A DNA stretch of 7,641 nt, taken from positions 1-7,641 of the forward strand of contig CALCME010000041.1 of NCBI GenBank assembly GCA_937965925.1, given 5' to 3'. This document shows positions 1-5,867 of the stretch, in pieces. The position numbers and the translations under genes are program-made. The stretch is from Candidatus Absconditabacterales bacterium (GTDB lineage: Bacteria > Patescibacteriota > Gracilibacteria > Absconditabacterales > Absconditicoccaceae). Each line of letters begins with the position of its first letter. Within the stretch, counting starts at the first letter, position 1. The notes under the pieces were generated by a model. That model was not told the DNA's origin, made no database searches, and was given only the letters and a program-made list of their open reading frames with translations.

Positions 1-1
1 T

Positions 2-193
2 GATACTACTACCGATACAAGTACTGACACTACTACTAATACAAGTACTGATACTACTACCGATACAAGTACTGATACTACTACCGATACAAGTACTGAT
101 ACTTCTACCGATACAAGTACTGATACTTCTACCGATACAAGTACTGATACTACTACCGATACAAGTACTGACACTACTACCGATACAAGTACT
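2..193 (+). repeat. Eight tandem 24-bp repeats coding for DTTTDTST
   Basis: Eight consecutive 24-bp units start at 2, 26, 50, 74, 98, 122, 146 and 170, followed by a half unit to 205. Each unit is in frame and encodes D-T-[TS]-T-[DN]-T-S-T. Variation is limited to a few silent changes plus Thr to Ser (units 5 and 6) and Asp to Asn (unit 2). The array continues past the left edge, so the true copy number is unknown. Near-identity at DNA level suggests recent expansion or slippage. At protein level it is an extended, acidic, Ser/Thr-rich stalk that could be glycosylated. Confidence 0.95.
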
Positions 194-1999
194 GACACTT
201 CAAGCTGATCAGGTTGATGATGAAGTTCTAGCAACTACAATCCAGCAATAGAAGACGAAAACGACACACCCGAAGTAGAAGAGGAAGAGGAAGAGGAAAC
301 CGGAACGATTACAGATATTGTAGATGATATGAATTCTCAATCAAACACCGGAACAAATTCAGAGATATATGAAACATGAATCAGTAACGAGAATAATGAT
401 GAGAGTGATGATTCGTCACAAGAGTTTATAGAAAAGATAGTGGCAACTCTTACTGAATGATCTACAACTACTGAATGAGAGTCAAGTTTCATATTACCGT
501 TACTCCTCCCGCAAACATGAAGTGAAGATGATCTCCTTCACGGAAGTTCTGATGATCAAGAATTAGCTTCAATACTAGAAGAACTCTTTGGAACAACTAC
601 AACTTCAACGACTTCAACGACTTCAACAACTCCTACTAGACCATGAAATTGATGATGAGATCCAACAAGAAGAGGAAAATGTAGAACTGGTACTGTTCAA
701 GTTACCTTCTGAGCAAGCGAATGTCCAGATTGAGATACAAGCTGACGCATCGATGATCATATGTGTGAACCTAGATCATGTATTGATGGGTATGTGTATG
801 ATGAAATTTTCGAACAATGTCTTCATGAAGATAGAGTAGATGTCTGTCCAGAATGAGATCAATCAGGTAGTATCACTGACAATATGTGTGATACAATGAT
901 CTGTGCTGAATGATTTACGTACGATGCATATCATAATTTTTGTGCGCCAAATGAGTATATAGATTACTGTCCTGACGGAGATCAAACAGTCAGCGTACTA
1001 GACGGAATTTGTAGTATCTCATTCCAAGAAACAATTTTGCTCTCTAGGAGCTACCGTATTCAAGACAACATCATTCAGTGAGCAAAAGAAGTCTTAGCAT
1101 TAAACGTTGATGTAATTCCTAATGACTGACCTGTACTCATTGATTGATTCTTTTTTGAAGGAAATGCTCAATGTTGAGACTGACTGGTACCAGAAGTAGT
1201 ATCTGAAGTTCAACTATGGAGATGAGTCTATCCATGATGAATACTACTCGAATCAACTCATGTAGAAGCAGATGGGACAGTAAATTTTATGAACTTTGGT
1301 GATCTCCTTATAGAATCCAATGGAAATGAAAAGATGTATGTGACCCTTTCTCTTCAAGATTCAATTCCAGAGACAGTTTCAGAGACAGTTTCTTGTGTAT
1401 GACTGCATTTCAATTCGGCATTTGCTGTAAATGGGACTGATGATAATTGATTTTCAATTAGCCATAATCAACTTTGAGATGCCTGAACGAACTTATATAT
1501 TCAAGAAGCTCCAGTATTACAATTACAAGCAGATCTTCTTGATGAGACAACAAATAGTTCAAAAACAGTTACTGCATGAGAGCAATCTGAGATTGTAGGT
1601 TGATTCATATTTAACGCACAGTATGATGACATTTATATAGAAGATCTTCGTATTGAAATCTCATGAGAGGATTCAATTACAACAGCTTCAGCAATCGACT
1701 TTATTACATTGTATGATGAGGGTCAATCAACGACAATCATCACAGAAACAGTAAATTGATCGTCAGTATACTTCAATAACGTAAACTTAGTGATTCCAAA
1801 ATGAACAAGTAAAAAGTTACACGTAACAGTACAAACAGATCCAATCTGAGTTAATGAAACGTGACTTGCATCATGACCATATACGCTCGAACTTATGGTA
1901 GATACAAGTTATGCAGAGTGAATCGATTCTTGAATACTAATTAGTGGTCAGTGAGATATTACTTCATGACCTACGTATGAGTTTATAATCATAGAGTAA
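2..1999 (+). CDS. Large secreted cysteine-bearing surface protein, C-terminal part (5' end outside window)
   Basis: One frame is open for 665 codons to a TAA at 1997-1999, provided UGA is glycine (dozens of in-frame TGA). The start is upstream of the window. Residues are numbered from the window edge. Order: residues 1-64 are eight DTTTDTST-type repeats; a Gly/Ser linker (about 69-77) is rich in UGA; an acidic run of mostly Glu follows; LPQTG is at 169-173; a Thr/Ser tract of TST units follows; cysteine modules start at 241, 282 and 323; the last 300 or so residues look like two beta-sandwich regions with alternating hydrophobic residues, each containing a 'GFxF...' strand and a 'LWRG' or 'LYDE' strand. 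This architecture fits an extracellular stalked adhesin or envelope protein. No membrane segment is visible in this part. There is a 12-bp tandem duplication at 1370-1393. I recognise no named family, and function is inferred from composition only. Confidence 0.85.
722..1012 (+). repeat. Composite cysteine module repeated with exact 123-bp spacing
   Basis: Three copies of a 15-residue module start at 722, 845 and 968, exactly 123 bp (41 residues) apart. The pattern is C-P-[DE]-G-D-x-[ST]-[GV]-x-x-x-D-x-x-C. Copies 1 and 2 run on from their last Cys into a second conserved part, C-x4-C-x2-G-[YF]-x-Y-D-x5-C (766-820 and 889-943 approximately). The glycine of PDGD is TGA in copies 1 and 2 but GGA in copy 3, a direct internal match of TGA with a standard Gly codon. 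The D-G-D-x-[ST]-G spacing recalls calcium-binding loops of thrombospondin type 3 or EF-hand kind; that reading is inference. Confidence 0.85.
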
Positions 2000-2053
2000 T
2001 TCGAATCACAGGAACACTAGAATATGTTGTAGCAATAAATGAGAGAATCACTA

Positions 2054-2081
2054 TTGACATATTTTCATATCTATATATAAG
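2054..2081 (+). promoter_or_regulatory. Sigma70-type promoter for the 2114 gene
   Basis: TTGACA at 2054-2059 is followed after 16 bp by TATAAG at 2076-2081. It lies about 33 bp upstream of the ATG at 2114, inside the 114-bp gap after the previous gene. The 16-bp spacing equals that of the two other plus-strand promoters proposed in this window. No Shine-Dalgarno sequence is evident before the ATG. I see no hairpin terminator for the upstream gene in this gap. Confidence 0.65.
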
Positions 2082-2113
2082 TAATTAAGATTTTATTCTC
2101 TTCTTAGTGACTT

Positions 2114-2680
2114 ATGCGTAACCTTGCACTACTATTAACCTTAGTACTAACAACTTCAAGTACACTACTATATGGAATTCCTTCTGTATCCGCTATGACA
2201 AGAGATTATTGTCCAGATGGAGATAACACAGGTAGTTTCTATGATAGTTCGTGTGATGTACATAATGAAAAAGAATGAAAAGAAAATATATCAGATGGAG
2301 AACTATCTGCTGATACATTAAGAATTCTCAAAAATTACAAAAGACATCAAAATGATCTATTGTTAGATACAGACTACTCCATGAAAGTAGATGAGGATCT
2401 TATTGAAATGGGACATAGACTATGTGAGATTATTCTTGAGAAAGAACCAGTAGTAGAAATTGTTGTAAATGAACCGATTCCTATGGGACATTCATTGTGT
2501 TTACCAATGCCTACGACACTTCAACCAGAACCTGTTGTAGAAATTCATGTGGAAGAGATAGAATGATCAGCAGAAATAATTAAAAGAATAAGAAATAGTA
2601 TTCCACTCACTCTTCCAAATACAGCAAATAAAGCATTAGTCTTACCTCTCACCTTGCCAGAGACGTGAGCTCAAGCATAA
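2114..2680 (+). CDS. Small secreted protein with one shared cysteine module and terminal LPETG
   Basis: 188 residues, ATG to TAA, with three in-frame TGA read as Gly. Residues 1-27 form a signal peptide: MRN, a Leu/Thr-rich hydrophobic core, then a V-S-A cleavage site. The module CPDGD..GS...D..C (residues 33-47) matches the three modules of the upstream gene. Residues around 99-150 hold an imperfect duplication in which each unit starts MGH-x-LC and contains PVVEI; the units start 75 bp apart at 2408 and 2483. The protein ends L-P-E-T-G-A-Q-A, with the motif glycine encoded by TGA. The hydrophobic segment and basic tail of a classical sortase substrate are absent. It has its own promoter and a strong terminator. 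The family is unrecognised; an extracellular location is well supported, the role is not. Confidence 0.88.
2408..2563 (+). repeat. Imperfect tandem duplication inside the 2114 gene
   Basis: Two units start with the same codons for Met-Gly-His (2408 and 2483, 75 bp apart). Both follow with x-L-C and later P-V-V-E-I-x-V-x-E. The second unit is about two residues longer, with a Pro/Thr-rich insert. Each unit contributes one Cys, so the duplicates could form a disulphide pair with each other. Confidence 0.7.
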
Positions 2681-2716
2681 GCGATTCATATTACGTACTA
2701 TATATACATACATATA

Positions 2717-2749
2717 AAAAAACATTCTCAGGTGATGAGAATGTTTTTT
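2717..2749 (+). terminator. Strong, symmetrical intrinsic terminator
   Basis: A 14-bp perfect inverted repeat (2717-2730 and 2736-2749) surrounds a 5-base loop. The left arm begins with an A run and the right arm ends with a T run, so it could stop transcription from either side. It begins 36 bp after the TAA of the 2114 gene and is most simply that gene's terminator. Confidence 0.88.
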
Positions 2750-2819
2750 ACTCGATAGGAAATTCTAAACCAATTCACATAGATGTAAAATATACTCCAA
2801 TTGCTATTGTAAGAAAGAC

Positions 2820-2853
2820 GCAACAATATTCTTGCGCAACAAATGTGTGCAAC
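2820..2853 (+). promoter_or_regulatory. Possible operator: three GCAAC direct repeats upstream of the lexA-like gene
   Basis: GCAAC occurs at 2820, 2836 and 2849. The middle copy lies in a TTGCGCAA palindrome (2832-2839). The cluster sits just upstream of the proposed -35 box at 2861. LexA-type repressors usually regulate themselves, so this is a candidate binding site, but spacing is irregular (16 and 13 bp) and no second example is seen in the window. Confidence 0.25.
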
Positions 2854-2860
2854 TTTTTCC

Positions 2861-2888
2861 TTGTTTTTTCTTATCTATTTTGTATATT
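2861..2888 (+). promoter_or_regulatory. Likely promoter of the lexA-like gene
   Basis: TTGTTT at 2861-2866, a 16-bp spacer and TATATT at 2883-2888 are placed about 30 bp before the ATG at 2919. The region is T-rich, so chance matches are possible. Apart from this, bases 2750-2918 contain no supported gene. Confidence 0.45.
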
Positions 2889-2918
2889 CGTGATGTTTAA
2901 TAACTAACCAACGATAAG

Positions 2919-3533
2919 ATGACAAAACTAGATGAAGTGTACGAAGGATTGCTTTCTTATTTACGTGAACAAACTGATAGAGATGATCTCACGATCACGG
3001 AAATACAAAAATCCCTCTGATTTGATCATCATGGAAAAGTTTCTCATAGACTTAAAATGCTAGAGCAGTGGGGATATATTAGAAAGAACTTTGATACATG
3101 AGGGTATGATGTGTTTGAACAACCAGTAAGTGATACTGTCACTCTTCCTGTGTATGGATCAGCTCTATGTGGAAACAAATGAAGTGCTGTCATGGATAGT
3201 AAGCCAGACGAAACCATGACGTTTCCTACGGCGATGATCTGATGATGAGATAATTGATCTTATGATGATTATTTCTTTGTGAAAGCAAAAGGAGATTCTA
3301 TGGAGCCATATATAGAAGATGGAAACATGGTACTTATCAAGAGATATACCATGTGACGAGAAGCAGACAAAAAAGTACTTGTCTCTCACAATGGTGATCT
3401 TAAAGTAAAAATTGTACAGAACAATAACTGAGCCTTCTTCTTATTTTCAACCAATGCTGAGAAGTTAGAAATTTTGAAGACAGATGAGGTAAGTGTAATT
3501 GGGTATGTCAGTAAAGTGATTAAGGATATATAG
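2919..3533 (+). CDS. LexA/UmuD-type self-cleaving transcriptional repressor
   Basis: 204 residues, ATG to TAG, with ten TGA codons read as Gly. Residues 5-66 form a winged helix-turn-helix like the LexA N-domain (TEIQKSLGF, then VSHRLKMLEQWGYI). Residues 76-204 are an S24-type autoprotease domain: LPVYGSALCG carries the cleavage bond, KGDSM holds the nucleophile Ser127, and GDLKVKIV holds the general base Lys164. The Ser to Lys spacing of 37 equals that of E. coli LexA (Ser119, Lys156). The scissile bond would be Cys84-Gly85. It is Ala-Gly in LexA and Cys-Gly in UmuD, so the bond type is UmuD-like while the position and DNA-binding domain are LexA-like. Length matches LexA (about 202). The expected role is repression relieved by RecA-stimulated self-cleavage after DNA damage; the target genes are not visible. 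A phage-type repressor is the main alternative. Confidence 0.87.
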
Positions 3534-3954
3534 ATCTTTCACCTAGTTTATTTAGGTGTATAAAGTAAATCTAATTCAATACATTCAATTCATTCAGGAG
3601 AAAGAGTAACACTATAATAGCTCATTCATTTAGTATCACCTGGAGAAATTTGAACGCTATATGTAGGAGATCAAGAAAGAGAACGAATTGATTCAGATAC
3701 TCATGAAGATCACGTAAGTATAGAATGTAATCGTCCTACATGTATCCTTTGTAAATCATTCATATCTAAGGATTCTCAATCATTTCTTCATATATAAAGA
3801 AAATGTTTTTTCTCCATCACGAGTAGAAAAAAATAAAATAATGGGAGAAGAATTCCCTATAGATCTATAAATACTCCAATTGCTATGTTTGTATACATGA
3901 TAACATCGTAATGTTTTGTTTGCACAATTGGAATCAAAAATGGGTAGGATTATT
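3534..3954. other. 421-bp region without a clean gene; possible decayed gene with conflicting readings
   Basis: Two readings compete. On plus, 3621-3797 is open (TGA as Gly) and reads plausibly, with a C-x4-C-x2-C cluster and the run SPGEIGTLYVGD, but it has no ATG and follows a TAA-TAG pair at 3615-3620. Upstream of those stops the same frame gives a similar phrase, SGERVTL, from an imperfect 45-bp duplication (about 3597 and 3642). On minus, a frame is open from about 3821 to a TAA at 3548-3550 with ATG starts available, but it is unusually serine-rich. Third codon positions of the two readings face each other, so both show normal codon choice. A weak hairpin (3540-3545 with 3553-3558) follows the lexA-like stop. 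The rest to 3954 is AT-rich with no supported feature except the hairpin at 3781. Confidence 0.35.
3781..3811 (+). terminator. Possible intrinsic terminator on plus strand
   Basis: CATTTCTT (3781-3788) pairs with AAGAAAATG (3797-3805) with one bulged base, followed by six T (3806-3811). It overlaps the TAA at 3795-3797 of the open plus frame starting at 3621. This is the main argument that the plus reading was once a gene. The stem is AT-rich and weak. Confidence 0.4.
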
Positions 3955-4254
3955 TTATTTTGCACAAGACTTTACACAAGCAGCAATCTGCTCTATGAGC
4001 GGTCATTTGTTTTCGTTTGCACATATGATGAACAGCTCTTGGGCAGTTCATCATTTTTTCATAAGAAATTTTAATCAAGACTTGGTTATATATGAAAAGC
4101 TACAGTAGAATTTACTTGTTCACTTTTGTTGTCTAGAAATTCTCCCTGGTATAATGCGTTTTACCGTCTTCAATTTCTCAATTTTTTTAAGTAGATCTTC
4201 AAACTCTTTCATGACACCATGTTCACGTTTTATTTTTCAACGGTTGTATTTCAT
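3955..4254 (-). CDS. Conserved-looking 99-residue protein of unknown function
   Basis: 99 residues, ATG at 4254 to TAA at 3955-3957, with six TGA read as Gly. It opens with a basic stretch and REHG, then a Lys/Glu helix (KEFEDLLKKIEKLK), the core VKRIIPGRIS, a beta-rich part ending TKSGLKF, then KKGGTAQELFIICAN and a terminal helix. It has four Cys: one mid-protein, one in IICAN and two near the C-terminus (CVKSC). The IIPGR and GG-x-QE pattern recalls the small DUF2103-type proteins (annotated as predicted metal-binding), but this is from memory and unconfirmed. It is the last gene of the minus-strand block, separated from the helicase gene by 206 bp that hold a palindromic repeat. No clear ribosome site or terminator is seen. 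Confidence 0.78.
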
Positions 4255-4313
4255 ATAGTATATACATAGTAGAAATTCCTGTACTGAAACGTACGAAGAA
4301 ATAAAAGTAATTC

Positions 4314-4429
4314 GTCATTGCGAGGAGCTAGATTATTTTTTCTAGCGACGTGGCAATCTCGTGAGGATAATATTTCTTGAGAGATATCTTGAGATTACCA
4401 CGACTCACTATGGTTCGTCTCGTAATGAC
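4314..4429. repeat. 116-bp palindromic intergenic element of the CGTCATTGCGAG type
   Basis: The whole segment folds as nested inverted repeats. GTCATTGCGAG (4314-4324) pairs with CTCGTAATGAC (4419-4429), one G-T wobble. CGTGGCAATCTC (4349-4360) pairs with GAGATTACCACG (4391-4402), again one wobble. ATATTTCT (4370-4377) faces AGAGATAT (4380-4387) at the centre. The left arm carries its own hairpin, GCTAGA/TCTAGC (4327-4332, 4341-4346). Sequences beginning CGTCATTGCGAGGAGC and containing GACGTGGCAATCTC are, from general knowledge, a very widespread bacterial intergenic repeat. No target-site duplication is obvious. It lies between two minus-strand genes and would appear as a long hairpin in their transcript. 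Confidence 0.85.
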
Positions 4430-4444
4430 AATAGTCGTCTTTAG

Positions 4445-4462
4445 CTTTGAACTTTGAACTTT
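4445..4462. repeat. Short tandem repeat, 7-bp unit, at the helicase gene stop
   Basis: CTTTGAA is repeated at 4445-4451 and 4452-4458 and followed by CTTT to 4462. It overlaps the first bases of the TAA stop (complement of 4461-4463) of the helicase gene and begins 16 bp beyond the palindromic element. It may be a scar or slippage tract linked to that element. Confidence 0.6.
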
Positions 4463-5735
4463 ACCTTCTTTTTGGATAGTATTTCTTCTTTTTATTCTTC
4501 TTATACTGTTGTTGTTTTGCATTTTTTTCTCAGTTTTTTTTCTTGGCATTTTTTTCGACTTGTGCAAAATCTACGGTCGAAAAGTCGAGATGAAATGGCT
4601 GATCTGAAACAATATCTATATCTTGTTTGATCAATTTTAAGATCAGTCTAAGATATTTGATTTCTTCTGGTTCACACAGCATCATAGCCTTTCCAGACTG
4701 TCCAGCTCTTCATGTTCTTCAGATACGATGCACATAGACTTCTGGTTCACGTGGAACATCAAAAATAATCACATGAGAGAGGAGGTCCACATCGATCCCC
4801 CTTGCAGCAATATCAGTTGCAACGAGTATACGAACAGATCCATCCTTCAGTCATTTCAAAGCTCTCTGTCTTGCATTTTGTGACTTGTTCCCATGAAGTG
4901 CAGCACTTTCAATTCATTCTTTGTTTAATACTTTAACAACCTTATCAGCTCCATGCTTGGTTCTTGTAAACACTACAGCACTTGTTATCGTCGGATCATT
5001 CAACAGATGAAGCAAAAGTTTCCTTTTATCTTCTTTCTTCGTGGTGTATAACGACTGGTCTATTTTTTCTACGGTTGATGAGGGAGGAGTTACACTAATA
5101 TGTTCCGGATTAGTCAAAAACTGTTCTGAGAGTTTCGTTACATGAGGTGCTACAGTCGCAGAAAAGAACAGAGTTTGTTTTTTCTTTGGGAGATAGTTTT
5201 GGAGTTTCTTCATATCATGAATAAATCACATATCTAGCATACGGTCAGCTTCATCCAAGACGAATACTTCTATTCGATTTAAATTGATATGTTTTTGATT
5301 GATAAGATCCAACAGTCTTCATGGTGTAGCGACAAGAATATCTACTCACGCACGAATTCTATTTACTTGCTTCCCTTGTTTCACTCCACCAAATATAACA
5401 GTGTTCTCGATCTTTGTATGAGTACTGTATTCTTTAAGATTCTCTCAGATCTGTACAGCTAACTCTCTGGTTGGAGTTACAATAAGTCCACGAATTGCTC
5501 TTCTTTTCTTATCTTTAAATGAGGCATTCGAATCATTTGTGATAAGTTTGTGTAACATGGGAAGACAGAAAGCAGCAGTTTTTCCAGTACCCGTCTGAGC
5601 ACATCAAAACACATCTCTTCACTCTATTCCTAGTGGAATAGTAGCTTCTTGAATAGGAGTAGGCGTTTCATATCATATTCACTCAAGTGCTTTTAGAAGA
5701 TCTTTATGTAATGGTAGGTCAGAAAAAAGGGACAT
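4461..5735 (-). CDS. rhlE: DEAD-box ATP-dependent RNA helicase, RhlE type
   Basis: 424 residues, ATG at 5735 to TAA at 4461-4463, interrupted by many TGA that fall on glycines. Cytoplasmic ATP-dependent unwinding of RNA duplexes; RhlE-type enzymes act in ribosome assembly and RNA decay. Motifs in order: Q motif TPIQ (26-29), Walker A AQTGTGKT (46-53), PTRELA (88-93), GG (116-117), TPGR (137-140), DEAD (161-164), SAT (192-194), VVFTRTK (254-260), ATDIAARGID (306-315) and HRIGRTGRAG (336-345). The C-terminal tail (about 395-424) is strongly Lys-rich with a few Gln and Asn, fitting an RNA-binding extension. Three motif glycines are UGA: G139 in TPGR, G339 and G342 in motif VI. It lies 132 bp downstream of truD on the same strand and probably shares its transcript. 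The RhlE subgroup is a best guess; DEAD-box identity is certain. Confidence 0.95.
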
Positions 5736-5867
5736 ATAATGTATGTATATAAAATAATCCTACGGATTTTTGATTCTAAATGTGTATGCAGAATACTACG
5801 ATTATATAATCTATTCAAACATAGTACTTGGAGTAAAATTTGATTGTTTCATAATTTCAATAGTTAT

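Noticed and set aside
588..839. Plus-strand 83-codon frame starting MEQLQLQRL
   Set aside because: It is an out-of-frame shadow of the large surface protein, whose frame stays open under table 25 and carries the repeated cysteine modules.
1997..2015. ATTCGAATC resembling a tRNA T-loop
   Set aside because: No matching acceptor, anticodon or D arms are found around it.
2000..2089. Frame reading RITGTLEYVVAIN to a TAA at 2087, a possible frameshifted extension of the first gene
   Set aside because: It overlaps the TTGACA/TATAAG promoter of the next gene, has no family match, and the first gene already ends at a clean TAA.
2748..2862. Minus-strand small hydrophobic frame ending at the symmetrical terminator
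   Set aside because: It has only a TTG start, no ribosome site and overlaps the upstream region of the lexA-like gene; too weak to call.
2665..2907. Plus-strand 80-codon frame across the terminator
   Set aside because: It overlaps the end of the small secreted protein and runs through the 14-bp hairpin and the proposed promoter of the lexA-like gene; composition is not protein-like.
3165..3389. Minus-strand 74-codon frame
   Set aside because: It is antisense to the protease domain of the lexA-like gene, where catalytic residues are clear.
3780..3965. Minus-strand 61-codon frame
   Set aside because: It overlaps the end of the 99-residue gene; low-complexity composition and no recognisable motif.
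4028..4057. Hairpin TGATGAAC/GTTCATCA followed by six T, looking like a plus-strand terminator or the end of a small RNA
   Set aside because: It lies inside the coding region of the minus-strand 99-residue gene, around the KKGGTAQEL codons, so it is probably coincidental.
3911..4108. Plus-strand 65-codon frame
   Set aside because: It is antisense to the 99-residue minus-strand gene, which is better formed under table 25.
4328..4567. Minus-strand 79-codon Lys-rich frame
   Set aside because: It is out of frame with the Lys-rich tail of the helicase and runs into the palindromic repeat.
3944..5764. Shared 15-mer GTAGGATTATTTTAT (plus at 3944, minus near 5764)
   Set aside because: Short and AT-rich, with no matching context; chance is a sufficient explanation.
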